The position numbers and the translations under genes were made by a program. The notes beneath the pieces are model-generated. The model worked only from the letters and a program-made list of their open reading frames with translations, had not been told where the DNA came from and did no database searches. 64,000 nt of DNA from Leucaena leucocephala. Lineage: Eukaryota; Streptophyta; Magnoliopsida; Fabales; Fabaceae. This document shows, one piece after another, positions 23,409-34,997 of this stretch (position 1 is its first letter; each line of letters starts with the position of its first letter). The stretch lies in assembly GCA_037074615.1 (NCBI GenBank), contig CM073557.1, positions 10,618,501 through 10,682,500 of the forward strand, given 5' to 3'.

Positions 23409-23530
23409 ACAGTAACCCGAGAAAGAATAAAATTCCAGATTTGACTAATGAACTTCCAAGGTCTTGTAAGTGGTTCTAAATACTACTGAATGGTCCCTAA
23501 GACATATAAAAGTAAGGATGTGACACTGAT

Positions 23531-25080
23531 CATCCTGAATTTGGATGTGGTGGGCAGTTGCCCCTAAGGTATGAATGGAATTATGTGCCACTAACCTTTT
23601 GAGAGGATCGTCCGCATATAGATCACAAGGTTCAGCATCCTCTAACACCAGCCCGGCTATGCAATAAATCCCTTTAGTGCTAGGATGGGCTACATTTGAG
23701 GGCATTTGGGGCACTTGGCTCCTGTTGCCTTGATGTCATCATTGACAATATTTCTTCCTTGATATTTGCCAAACCCTCTTGTAATTTTGTGTCAATTGAA
23801 AATTCTGCCTATGCCCTAACCTCTGCCCTCATGGTAGATAACAATGATTCTAGCTCTGCCCTATACACATATGGGGAATGTCATGGAGATGCTCCAAAGT
23901 AATCTCTTATACTGACACCTCCCCCAACTCCCTTAACAAGGCCCCCATGCTCTTGCTTGCCTGTGGCAACAGTCAAGATGTCATTGCTATAATTTGACTT
24001 GAAGGATCCATGGGCTTCTTGTTATTTAAGATCAGGCTATAACATATAAAGAGTAAACATAAGAAAAAATATAATTAGTCTACTAAAATAAAATAATAGA
24101 AGTAGTACTTACAATTTTTTCTACAATCATGTGAGCGTGATCGCTTGTAAATGATTCACTCCTTATTTGGTGAGCGTACAACCATTTATCTTCACCACTT
24201 ATTGGAGATGGGGGAGCAAGAGTAACACTAGGATTATACTTAGTATTTTCTTCTAGCCTTTTCCTTTTGGCCCACAACAAGTCTCTTTTAGCCTTTATGT
24301 AACCCCCTCGAGACATTTTGTGGGGGCAATCATTCTTGACAGCATGTTCAATGGCTTTTGCTCTTTTTCCCTACAAGACTTGAAGTTGTTAAAATCAATA
24401 CATACAAAAGGAAGAAACATGGGAAATGCAAGATTCTTTTTTCACAACATATACACGCAGGGCACTCTAACATGTATTAACTCACCATAGTTGTTGTCAT
24501 AGTCTAAACCCTAACATTCTTTCTAAATAGCTTCATCAATGAATTGATACTTGCTGCATGGAGAAAGATGAGGCTAAGCATCTTTGTCTCGGCCATGCAC
24601 ATATTAATGAGCTCGTTGTGTCTTGAATGCCGCCAATGCTCAACACAATAAGACATTGTCTTCTTCTTCAAGACTTCATTGTTGGGAACATCGTAAGTTA
24701 GCTGCAATAATTGCCATTGAAATCAAAGTTATCAACAAACAATTATGTTTTTTGGTATTACTCTGCATACAATATACAATAGTCACTTCCTATACCCTAA
24801 TGGAGTCCCAAATTTGATTCTTCACACAATTATCAATGGCATCCCAAGTTTGTGTGGCAATGTTAGTCTTGCTGCATGCTAGGAGGCTAACATAACTCAT
24901 GAATTTAGTCTTATGTTCACCAATTGGGTTCCAACGTGTGTCAGACTCAATCGGTAGTAATTTCCCTTCTTTCCTGTCTTTTGAAATGTCTTTCTAGCGT
25001 GTCATACTTCTGCCCCTCATTTGCTTATAGTTGCTTAGAGCATCGCTAGCCTCATTCTGATTACCACTACCCCTATATTC
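23531..25080 (-). pseudogene. CACTA second gene, Ptta/En/Spm (Transposase_24) part
   Basis: Minus-strand pieces in order: MRGRSMTR, KEGKLLPIESDTRWNPIGEH, KFMSYVSLLACSKTNIATQT and WDAIDNCVKNQIWDSI (25040-24780), the N-terminal block of plant En/Spm-type TNPA-like proteins; LTYDVPNNEVLKKKTM with a following HWRH (about 24700-24600); SRGGYIKAKRDLLWAKRKRL with LAPPSPISGEDKW (24316-24083); and an acidic and His-containing stretch at 23714-23531. Gaps between pieces may be introns or decay. Such proteins bind subterminal repeats in well-studied En/Spm elements. The gene continues at 9317 after the A1 insertion. Confidence 0.72.
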
Positions 25081-25199
25081 CTAGATATGCAATAACAAAA
25101 TCAAACATAGTAAATAGACTTAACCTTTTGCCTTTTGTCAGAATGCACAAAACTTGTTCCTTTAGCATTTATCCATGGAAAGAAGTGCAAGCATTTATT

Positions 25200-25984
25200 A
25201 CAGGAAAACTACAAAACCTAGATTAAATGAACATGTAAATGGAAAAGCACGTAGATGAGAAAATAAGTGTCAAGAACACGTACACAGAAAAGCACAACAA
25301 GAGCGAGAATAAAGAAGAACGATTGAGCACAGCGAAGCCTGACAAAAACCACAGAGCATGACGAGTAGAGTAATGATAGAAGTAAGAAATTAAACTGAAG
25401 AAAACTTGAGAAATGAGAAATGAGAGACGCGCCAAAGGGCAAGCTTTAAAAATAGTTTTTGTGGAAGACTTTTTACACCAATTAACATATAAATCTAGTG
25501 TAGTAAAACATATTTATAAACCTGACTAACACAATAACCGGTTTAAAAAGATGTCAACTTATTTTCAAAAATGCCATGACTAATATTTTAAATTTTAGAA
25601 GACTTTATACACCAAATAACATATAAATTCGGTGTAAAAAAGATTTTAATTTATTTACAAATTGCACCTTAAGTTTTTTAGATCACTTTTTACACTGGAT
25701 AACATGTACAACCTGTTTAAATATTGGTGTTATTTTTTTCGTATATATGCAATTAGAACAATAAACTTATGCTATTATTACATCAAAATAATATATGCAA
25801 TCAGAACAATAAACTTAATTGCTTAAAAAACATAAAACACTCACATACAAATCAATCAGAATCCACTTCTTCTTCATTCAATTTTGGTAAACCTACAAAA
25901 AAAGAATGGGTCTCACAAATTGAATCATCGTCGTAAACAACCCTTTTTCCTTATAGAGCGATATACCATCTTTTATTTGACAGA
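25200..25984. other. CACTA inter-genic segment with subterminal-like motifs
   Basis: No coding similarity. Short motifs such as acaccaattaacatataaat, ggtgtaaaaaag and aaccggttt recur several times on both strands at 25470-25720 and resemble those near the right terminus at 30170-30420. The two overlapping minus-strand open frames at 25218-25442 are low-complexity mirror frames of a GA-rich run and are not called. Confidence 0.45.
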
Positions 25985-28870
25985 TCATTGATATAAAAGG
26001 TCATTCCCAAAACTTATACTATTTAACTTAACAAGTATAAATCCTAACCGATCCATCATAACACTGTTATTTATATTAGCCCACTTGTATTTGAATACAG
26101 GAACTGTGAATTTGATGTAGTCCAACTCCCAAATCTCTTTAACAACGCCATAATAAGGGATGACTGCTAATTTAGAATTGTTGTCTTTTAAACTAGAGAA
26201 GTGCATAGCTTCAACCACTAACATAACACCACTATTCTGCACGCTACTTTTATCAAGTAATACCTATTGATACCAAATGAATTACAATATATCACATTAA
26301 ATTCAGGACCATATGCCAATCATCTAACTGAATCAGATACACAATCATCATTTTCAAACTTCTATTTGAACCAATGTGTAAAAGATTTATTGTGTTCTCT
26401 AATCAAGTTTTGCTCTATCATTCTGTTGTTTTGTTTCTAGACAAGCTATTTTTGAACAACTATATAGTCTTGAACTTCATCAATGTTATTCAAGATGTGT
26501 AAGTGTATTTGCTGTAATTCATTACGATCAAAACTATTCACTGACATTTCACATTGACCCCTATTTGGCATGGGGTTTAGCGAGACCGATAAGTCTTACT
26601 TTAGACAAGTAGTGTTGATAAAAATCCATATTTTCTTTAGAAACATATTTTTGAACAATGGATGCCTCGAGCCAATTTGGATTCTTCATATATCCTTTAA
26701 CGATTTTCATGTATCTTTGAAATGGGTACATTGTAAGTATACAGGGCCACACAATTTTATCTCTCGCACTAGATGAACGATAAGGTATATCATGATGTCA
26801 AAAAAGCCAAGAAGTAACAATTATTCAATATGGCATAAAATAACATAACCCTTGTGCTCTAATTCTTCTAACTTTTCAGTCTCAAAGACTTTGCCTCATA
26901 TAACATTGAAGAAGCAGTAAAATCATGTTATAATGTGTCTCAAATCATCTTGAAGGATTCCTCGAATAGTTATTGGGAGTAATTGTTGCATCAAGATATG
27001 ACAATCATGAGACTTTTAGCCTACTAATTTCAAATCTTTCATCGACACAATCTTCTTAAGATTAGATGAGTACCCAGAGGGAACTTTGATTCCTTGCAAA
27101 CATTCATAAATACTTATTCTCCCATCCATGGAAAAAATATTAATCTCTTCAACACAATAACTCCTCTCACCATTTGGCCGTAGATGTAAATCCACACGTA
27201 TTCCCATTTATTACAAGTCTAATCTTGCCTTCAAAGCGACTTTGGAACTACCATGTATATTGAGAAATGTTCCAACAATACTGTCCACACATTTTTCTCC
27301 ATATTCATGACATCAATATAGTGCCTTACATGAAGATGTTGCCAATACGGAAGCTCAAAGAAGATAAATCTTTTTTTCCATATATTTTTATTACTTCCCT
27401 TGGTAGTCTTACTGAAAGTAAACATTGATGTCTTTCACATTTTCATAAACTTGTTCTTTAGTCAATGGCTCCAGAGCATTTTCAAATTCTCAGCCACCAA
27501 AATTTTTTTACTTCAAAAACTATATGGGTGGCCTTATCTTAAAAATCTCCTATAACATAGGTAGACTATCTTTCTTCCATGATGAAGTTTATAGTAGCAA
27601 GTCCCTTCCCCACAAATCGAACATGCTTATGACCCTTAACACTATACCTTGACAAATATTTGTATGCAGGAAAGTCATTAATTGTACAAAAGATCATGGC
27701 CCATATATTAAAGACCTCCTTCTTAATCACATAAAAAACATCCACACCTTCCCATAGCTTCTTCAAATCTTTGGTTAAGGGTGTTAGGTAAACGTCTATG
27801 TCATTTCTTGATTATTTCAATCCTGCGATCAATATAGACAATATTACATACTTGCGTCTCATACATAACAAGGGAGATAAGTTAGAAATTACCAAGAGGA
27901 CGGGCTATGAACTATGTATATTACTAAGGCTACTATAAGGGTTCATGCCATCTATACTAAGTCCAAGCCTTAGGTTTTGTGGTTCATTGTCAAACTCAGG
28001 GAATAAGTCATCAATTTTCTTCCTTTGTAAAGAATCAGTCGGATAACAAAGCTTTCCATCACAAATCTTTTTAGTTGCATGCCATAACATTTTTTTTATA
28101 TCATCTTCATTAGCAAAAAGCCGCTTCAACCTTGGTATAATTGGAAGATACCATAACACCTTTGTAGGAGACTTGTTTGATCTGTACCTTAGTGTGTTAC
28201 ATATTAGATATTTCTCCTCATTTTCAAAATCTTTCCAGTACAATATGTAATCATTTGGGCATGTATGAATCTTTCTATGCTGCATGCTTAAAGGACATAT
28301 TATTTTCTTAGCATCATATCAGCGTTTAGGTAACATATTTTCTTCTGGAAACGTGTCTTGCAATGACTCAAGCATTTTGAAAAACCTTTATCCCTCTACC
28401 CATATTGTACTTTCATACTTACCAATCTCAACACCGCATTCAACATGTTGTATTTTGTGTACCTTGGGTATAGAGGGTTTTTTAGCATCATTACACATAT
28501 TACTAAATGCATGTGACCGTATAAAAGCATCTTCTCTAATATCAAGAGTCATGTCCTCTACCCGATCATCAGTATCCATGTCATCATCAAAGGTCTGTTC
28601 TAACTGTTCAGATGTACTTGACCTTTCCACATTTTCACCATGCCATACCCATACTGTGTAACTCTTACAAAACCTCTCACAAATTAGATAAGTGAACATA
28701 TCTGTAGGCCTTTATTTCCTCTCATTCAAATAACTCACATAAGGACAATAAAACCTTTCATTGTCATCATACCATTTTGTTTAGCAATATCCAAAAACTC
28801 CTTTGCCCCCAGCATACTCAACACTTGTTCATTTAGTATTTATGCAACTATGATCCTTATTTATGGACGA
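25985..28870 (-). pseudogene. CACTA TNP2-type transposase gene
   Basis: Minus-strand domains are in canonical order. The transposase-associated domain is at about 28870-28620 (EFLDIAKQN, then ERFYCPYVSYLNERK, FCKSYTVWVWHGE). The TNP2 domain is at 28285-27560 (KIHTCPNDYILYWKDFE, WYLPIIPRLKRLF, LGLSIDGMNPYSS, then RNDIDVYLTPL, INDFPAYKYLSRYSVKGHK). After KVPSGYSSNLKKIVSMKDLK (27100-27016), the DUF4218 block is at 26752-26561 (MYPFQRYMKIVKGYMKN) and the DUF4216 block at 26242-25985 (IPYYGVVKEIWELDY). The enzyme would cut and join transposon ends. Stops and frame changes occur throughout, so this copy is dead. Introns cannot be separated from decay. Confidence 0.85.
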
Positions 28871-29719
28871 CTAAAATACTAGAAAAATAGAAAATAAGAA
28901 AACCTAACTTGTAGCTAATTAAAGGAAAGAATATATCACGCATAAGTGGAAGAACTCACCAAATAAAGTAAGTAAATGATAGCAATGAATCAATAATATA
29001 ATAGCAAAATCTACTGCCAGTAGTGCATAAATCTTTAGTTCTCGAGATAAGGAGTTCAAAATAAAACTCACGGGTTGTGAAGGGTCAAAAAGACTTAAAT
29101 GCGTGAACAATTGAAAAATGACAGATGGGAGGCATGAAGGGAATTTCAATTAAATTAAAGTGTATTTCATAAGAAAATCTACACTGGAAAAAATGAAACC
29201 CCAGTATAGAAATAACTTTTTCTAACTTATATTATACACAGGTCACTTTTACACCGATAGAAAATATTATAAATTGCACAAATCTACACTGGATGAAATG
29301 GAAGACTGGTGTAGAAATAACTTTTCTAAATCAGACATTATATTCTAACTTGAAATTGACATGCCCAGTTTCAATCTGTGTCATTTTTTTGTTTTTTAAA
29401 AAATAAAAGAACACCATATCATCAGAAAAGAAACTTTATTCCTTCAACTTCACTAATAAATTTACATCAATAGTATGAAATTTTCAAAACAATATCTATC
29501 AGAATATATAATATTTTCTCTCTCTTTTTGTCATTACGTACAGAAAATAAAATAGGAGGGGCAGATAAAGCTTGCAGGCTTTCACTCCTTATCAGACTCA
29601 AAGGTTTAGGATTCACTAGAGTTGGTAGGATCAATAGGATTATACAAGCTATTATTCTGTTCATAGCGGCAAACTTTTGAGTGAAAAGATCTGAAAGTAT
29701 CTTTTAGTATGTTAACTTT
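28871..29719. other. CACTA non-coding segment
   Basis: Between the transposase gene and the small ORF. It contains repeated motifs of the form tctacactgga and ccagtatagaa / tggtgtagaa at 29165-29330, similar to subterminal repeats of CACTA elements. No coding signal is convincing. Confidence 0.45.
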
Positions 29720-29908
29720 TTAAGTCAGTTCTTCCACTGAGTCCTCTAGGCCATTGAAATGCATGATGAGTTCCTTAAAGCGCTCTATCAGAGTGACAAC
29801 AAGTGGAGGAGAATGAACTATAGGGTGAGGGTTGGGATCTTTGTCTTCAAATTCGTCTATATTTCTTTTGTGCGGTGGAAAAGGACGTGTGCATGAGGAA
29901 GATGCCAT
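29720..29908 (-). CDS. small unrecognised ORF near the CACTA right end
   Basis: A 62-codon frame opening MASSSCTRPFPPHKRNIDEF, followed by an acidic and Pro-rich part and then a possible amphipathic helix ERFKELIMHFNGLEDSVEEL. One stop follows, after which the frame continues as KVNILKDTFRSFHSKVC, so the product may once have been longer. I do not recognise the family. It lies between the right terminus and the transposase gene on the same strand. The helix could be a coiled coil (inference). It may equally be a chance frame. Confidence 0.25.
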   Translation of the reverse strand: MASSSCTRPFPPHKRNIDEFEDKDPNPHPIVHSPPLVVTLIERFKELIMHFNGLEDSVEELT

Positions 29909-30169
29909 TGGAGGGTTCAAATAGAAGAAAAGAAAATAAAACATAGATAAAGTGATGAGACAAAAAGTACTAATTATAGGAACGGTATACATATAGTTGA
30001 GAAATAAGAAAGTTTCAGAAAAGAATATCGAAAAATGTGATTGGCCTTCTATAATAATGTGTACAAATGTTGGGAACCAAAGAAGTGAAGTGAACAGTCT
30101 GAGCAAGTACAGAGAAAAGAAGTAGGAAAGCATCGACAGGAAACTGAAGAGTCAGAATAAAAAGTATAT

Positions 30170-30525
30170 TTAACACCGATTATATATATTTTACACCGGT
30201 TACATGTAAATCCAATGTAAATATTTCATCTTATTTACAAAAATACCACCAGTTATATTTTTAATGTATCTCCGTAAGGTTTGAAGAAGTTATAGAAAAG
30301 AAGTGGAAAACCATAGATAAAAAACTGAAGAGTTAGAATATGATGTATCTAATCTATATCTATTGATATTAGTATATGGTGTAGTAATTATCTTTTACAC
30401 CAATTATGAATATATCACATGGAAATATTTTATCTTATTTAAAAAAATGCCACCAGTCATTTTTTTAAACCATCTTCGCAAGGATTGGTTTAATGGGACT
30501 TTAACAAGCATATTTTGTAGTAGTG
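30170..30525. repeat. CACTA right terminus with subterminal repeats and TIR
   Basis: The terminal inverted repeat is 30513-30525 (TTTTGTAGTAGTG). Inside it, segments such as acaccggttacatgtaaatc, ttacaaaaataccaccag and a degraded second copy (ttaaaaaaatgccaccag) are spaced roughly 240 bp apart (about 30180-30250 and 30395-30460). Followed by tct (30526-30528). Confidence 0.8.
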
Positions 30526-30528
30526 TCT

Positions 30529-30910
30529 CCTTGCATTTATTTGGCAAATTCTTGATAAAGTTCCTCATTAGTAGGACCACAAATTATATCATAAACATAA
30601 ATTTGAACTATTAATAAATTTGGTTTGTTTCTTTTAATAAATAGTGTATTATGCACTTTTTCTCTTTTAAACCCTTTTTCTATTAGGAATTTGCTGAGAT
30701 GATCATACTAAGCTTTAGGAGCCTGTTTTAACCCATATAATGCTTTCATAAGTTTATACACATAATTTGGAAAGTAATGGTCTTCAAAACTAGGAGGTTG
30801 TTCTATGTATACCTCTTCCATTATATATTCATTAAGAAAAACACTTTTGTCATCTATTTGATATAATTTAAAATCTTTAATACAAGAGAAGCCTAAGAGT
30901 ACTCGTATGG
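30529..30910 (-). pseudogene. Copia-S reverse transcriptase, distal piece
   Basis: Minus-strand translation gives LYQIDDKSVFLNEYIMEEVY, EQPPSFEDHYFPNYVYKL, ALYGLKQAPKA, VHNTLFIK and VQIYVYDIICGPTNEELYQE. These are ordered Ty1/Copia reverse transcriptase blocks; the YVDD catalytic box has become YVYD. A stop replaces the residue after QAPKA and another follows EFAK. It continues directly from 42248-42380 on the other side of the LARD-like element (target TATGG on both sides) and is cut at its lower end by the CACTA terminus. Confidence 0.85.
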
Positions 30911-33900
30911 TGTAATATCCTTACTTTTATACGTCTTACAGACCATTCAGTAGCATTTAGAACCACTTACAAGACCTTGGAAGTCCATTAGCCAAATCTG
31001 GAATTTTACTCTTTCTCAGGTTACTGTTCATATGGTATTCCAGATTACGCAACGAACTTCAAAAAATCATAATTAATTCTAGAAAAATCGAAATGAAGTG
31101 GTTCAAAAAGATACATGAACATAAAATCTTGAAGTTTAAGGGAAAAATAATTTCTAGACCAAATGATTAGCCAATTGATACAGTTTATTCGTTGAATTTT
31201 ACTGTTTATTTGGTCAAAAACTCTGGAAACAGATTCTGGTCCCTTACTTTGGAAAATCATTTCTCTTGATATACACATCCAAATGAAACGTTCCACTTAT
31301 TCATTTAAATATCTGGATGTGTGCTACATGCTCATAAAATTTTGTGAACTAATTCCTTCATTTGCTAGGTCAAACTGACCCACAACAAAACTGCTTTAGG
31401 ACCTACGTTTTTACCATTTCAGTTTCTTTTCTTTCATTTCCAATAATTGTTTCAGCATGCACAAGCCATCAAATAAGCTTCTTAACATTCATATACATCA
31501 TGTACATGTGCCATAAGTATTCCAATAGTTTCATCACATAAATGGACACCTTACATGGCATTTACATACATAGACAATTTATAGTATATGCTAAAATCTC
31601 AATACTTCACTTCCTTTCTTCCATTCTTTAGCTCTTCTCCATGCATACCTTTTCTTCATGCTTGACCTAAATTGGTTGGTTATGGGAGAGTGAGATTCTA
31701 GGGAATCTCAGTAGCAACATTACCACTTAAATATGCAAGATGGATGCTAATGCATGATATGTAATTTCATTAACTTTCTTTGATTAGTGACATGCCAACA
31801 TGCTACAAACTTTTACATAAAGTGCATGGCCATGGAAACATGTTATTCACAATACATTCAACATCATTTATCATGTCACAACATCATTCAAATAACATAT
31901 ACATGTCAACACATAAGCATACCACATCAAGCCCATAAAGAGGTAAGTTCACTACCTTGCACTTAAGCTTTTCTCTTGACCTTTAGCCCTTGCTCCCTAG
32001 CTTTCCAACCATGAAGCATTTATGTCCATCACTTCCCAACATCTTCTTGGATGTTTTATGGTCCTAAACACATTCATCTTCATCACATAACTCATTAGAA
32101 CTCATGAACTCTAACCCTGTTCAAGACTAACTTTGTTACACTCTTTATTGTCATAACTTTCTCTAATTTTCACTAATCCACTTGGCTCTTGAACCAATTG
32201 ATGTCTTGACTTTACCCTACACAATTTCATCTTTTGAATCCATTTATGAGCTTAGAATCATAAAATTCTAGCTCCTTCATGGCATGCTGTACAGAATTAA
32301 ACATAAGCACACAATTCTTTCAAAAATTCTCATTTTGATTCTAATGCTTCCCATACTTGTTTCTCCACTTTACCCCACACAACTTTTCATTTTAAAACCA
32401 TTGGAACCATCAAAATCATGAAATTCCAATCACTGTTCATACGAGTGAACAGTAACTGTAAGGAATCTCAAAGACTACAACCTTGAGATTTTAATGTTTC
32501 CAAGGTTCAAAACCTTTCCAATCCTACACAAAATCATCATACAAACTCAATGGAACCATTAAATCATTGAAATTCAATTTCCTTCCCTCATGAAAAGTGC
32601 ATACCGAACAGGGCACACCATGACAAAGTCAAAAATATCAATTTGATTCAACAACCAACCACTTAACTAGCTTGTTTAAGCTTCAATCATATAGTTCTAA
32701 CTTTAATTTCTTCTTTCCCCTTTCCTTTAAGGTATTTGGGCAGCACCACCCCTTAGAGAAAACTCAACTTTTCTCCCATCAAAACCCTAAGTTCAAGCTC
32801 CCAAATCAAAGGAAAATAAGGTAGGAGAGATTGCTTACCTTTAATCTCTAGCTTGCTTGAACTTTGGAACCTTGAATCTTCTTTGCCTTGGCTTGAGTTT
32901 CCATTTTGCAAGAGTTTCCCCAAGGGTCCATGAAGCTACGGTTTGCTGCAGAATGAGGGGGTATTTATAGCCAAAATCCAAGAAAAATGAATGGCCAAGA
33001 TTGATTTGGTTACTATTTGATCTAAAGGCCCACATTTAATCTTGGAATTAACTTTTTCATAAAATAATAATTATGACATCATATGGGACAGCTCAAGGGA
33101 CACCTCAAGGGGTTAGGTGGCGTGCTCATAGTGTAAGGAACCTTCTGGAGAAATTTCAGTCCAATCCGGTACCGATCAGTGCAGTTTCACAACAACCGGA
33201 CTGTATTCTGTTCCTAATTTTTTATAATATACCAGGATATGTATTCTATCCTGGAAATTAATGTATAGGCTTCTCATACCATTGAAAATGTTAGACTGAT
33301 TATTTATCTGCCATCCATCCCTTGGAAAATGACCAAAATACCCTTGGTGTCCTTTCTTGCACTGTACTGACCCTAAGGGCATAATTGTCATTTCACCCCT
33401 TTTTGTACTGCCTCAGGGTATATATTAACTCAACTAATCATATTTATACCATGTACCACGTTTTTAGCCTATCCCAGATGACCAAAATGACCTCCATCCA
33501 TCACTGGTACAGTATGGGCATCCAGGGGTATTTTCGTAATTTCGCACTTATCCTGGACTGCTCTGTACTCTGGCCCACTTAACTGTCTAGTCATCACATT
33601 GGGCCTACTGTGACGCCATTTGGGCCTTGGTTTGGGCTCATTGCCTTTATGCCCTTTATGGCACAAATCCCAAGACACCTCTCCCGATCCTATTTATCGG
33701 GTATTCTATTTTACCATAAAATCCCGTAAGAATTCTACAGGATTCCTTTTCTGACTCTGTCAGTTTGATAAATTCATATATTAAATATAAGAATTTACAG
33801 TAAAGTTTCATATGATTCTGAGATATGAAAAATACTGCAATAATTCCTGCTGACTTCAAGAATTTATATCAATTAATCGGGACCTCAAATCAAAATTCTG

Positions 33901-34257
33901 TGTTGCGTTAAATTGACCATAATAATTATGTCTATCTACTGGTAAAATTTGAGTCTGATCTGATTCCGGGCATTTTTGGCCTGTTTTGGCTCAACTTTTC
34001 CATAATTACATTTGGGTCCCTGACTTTTTATTTAATTACATTTAGGTCCCTAAACTTTTGGAAATTATCACTTTGGGCCCAAATCTTGTTTCTACTTTAA
34101 CTTTTGGCCTTTAACATTTTCTACTTTGCGTTTTAGTCCTTCTCCTTCTTCAGGACTCATATAACCTTTATCATTCCTTCTTATCTTCGTCATAATCCTT
34201 TCTAAACCTCTTTCCACTATCAGTACTATACAGATAGGAAAAAATTAGGATATGATA
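30911..34257 (-). repeat. LARD-like element 3' LTR
   Basis: 3347 bp. TATA box at 32962-32969 on the minus strand. Conserved splice-donor-like AAAG|GTAAGC around 32835-32845 on the minus strand. Contains the palindrome gattctagggaatctc near 31690, which is missing from the other LTR. Confidence 0.93.
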
Positions 34258-34320
34258 TTTCTACCCCCCTTAAAATAAATTTCGTCCTCGAAATTTAATC
34301 AACACCTCAGTCAAGGATTG
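34258..34320 (-). promoter_or_regulatory. polypurine tract and retained 3' coding border
   Basis: Minus-strand TTTTAAGGGGGGTAG (34261-34275) is the polypurine tract. Immediately upstream is GAGGACGAAATTTATTTT, which matches the last codons plus border of Tekay/Del-type chromovirus pol genes and also appears, slightly changed, at 63251-63290. It suggests the element derives from a chromovirus that lost its genes. Confidence 0.7.
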
Positions 34321-34762
34321 GGGTATTTACCTCTTATCTTTTATCGTGACATATTAACGGAGTTCTTTTTATATCCGCAATTCTTCATATCTTACTATGA
34401 TCATCCTTTTGTCATGAATCAACTCACTCAGAGTTGAACTCCAGTTCATTCTATTACTTGCTTGCTACGCATCTATCTGTATATGGACTTTTCACTATGC
34501 TAGACTTATGAGTAGTGTCTATTTCTTTCATGTCAAACTCTCTCAAATACTGCTATATTCTGGAGCTTCTACCAACTCTTTATCATATTTCTTAGTGCAA
34601 TCACTTATTGCTCATTTGAGTATCTAGCGGAATTCTCTGAATATCCGTAAACTTTAACTCTCATTCTCATATCATCATGCATTCTTATCATCTTTAAAAA
34701 CTCATAATAATACAGAGAGAGGACTTATATCATTATTCTTTCTTTCATTGCTCTACTGCTAA

Positions 34763-34825
34763 ATAGGAGCACGTAGGAGCATATAGGAGCATATAGGAGC
34801 ACATATGAGCATATAGGAGCACATA
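34763..34825. repeat. 10-bp tandem array
   Basis: Six near-perfect copies of atataggagc / acgtaggagc / acatatgagc in exact 10-bp register inside the LARD-like interior. Confidence 0.9.
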
Positions 34826-34887
34826 CTCTAACATGCATAACGCCTGGCCAACGTGTTGCAGGACTACATACCTGCTCATGAATGCAA

Positions 34888-34997
34888 AGCTCTAATATCG
34901 GAGCTCAAGCATTCCTTCTCTTAATATGCACAGCTCTAACACTCAGAGCTTGCACAGCTTTATCATATAAAGCTTGCACTGCTCTAACATTCGGAGC
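34888..34997. repeat. row of four small hairpins on a 24-bp repeat
   Basis: Short inverted repeats: agctc/gagct (34888-34905), agctct/agagct (34932-34950), agcttt/aaagct (34956-34974) and gctc/gagc (34981-34997). The last three starts are 24-25 bp apart and share tgcac flanks. Stem bases differ between copies but stay complementary. See findings. Confidence 0.75.

Larger units (their letters stand above)
9323..23525 (+). mobile_element. solo LTR A1 of the 3.3-kb Gypsy family, carrying nested Copia insertions
   Basis: It begins TGTGATATCC at 9323 and ends GGATGTGACA at 23525, flanked by the 5-bp target CTGAT on both sides (9318-9322, 23526-23530). Removing Copia-T (9049 bp), the Copia solo LTR (1856 bp) and one TSD copy for each leaves about 3288 bp, the size of the LTRs at 30911-34257 and 38918-42242, to which it is homologous throughout in reverse orientation. 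No internal region remains, so the element was reduced to one LTR by recombination between its LTRs. It interrupts the CACTA second gene. Open frames within it, such as 10340-10702, are not genes. Confidence 0.92.
3250..30525 (-). mobile_element. CACTA (En/Spm) DNA transposon, decayed and interrupted
   Basis: The right end is clear: TTTTGTAGTAGTG at 30513-30525, which reads CACTACTACAAAA from outside and is the CACTA-family terminal inverted repeat. It is followed by tct, a possible 3-bp target duplication. Inward lie subterminal motifs of the acaccggt / ccagtgtaga type, then a TNP2-type transposase gene and a Ptta/En/Spm gene with a Ulp1-like domain, both on the minus strand. The second gene is broken by the chromovirus at 3447-8475 and by the A1 solo LTR with its nested load at 9323-23525. 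Without those insertions about 8 kb remains. I could not find the left terminal repeat; it is either lost or too decayed to recognise, so the left limit given is only where coding similarity stops. The element lies inside Copia-S reverse transcriptase. Confidence 0.75.

Noticed and set aside
25218..25442. Two overlapping minus-strand open frames rich in Phe, Leu and Ser
   Set aside because: They are produced by a GA-rich plus-strand run; there is no family similarity, and two frames over the same bases argue against either.
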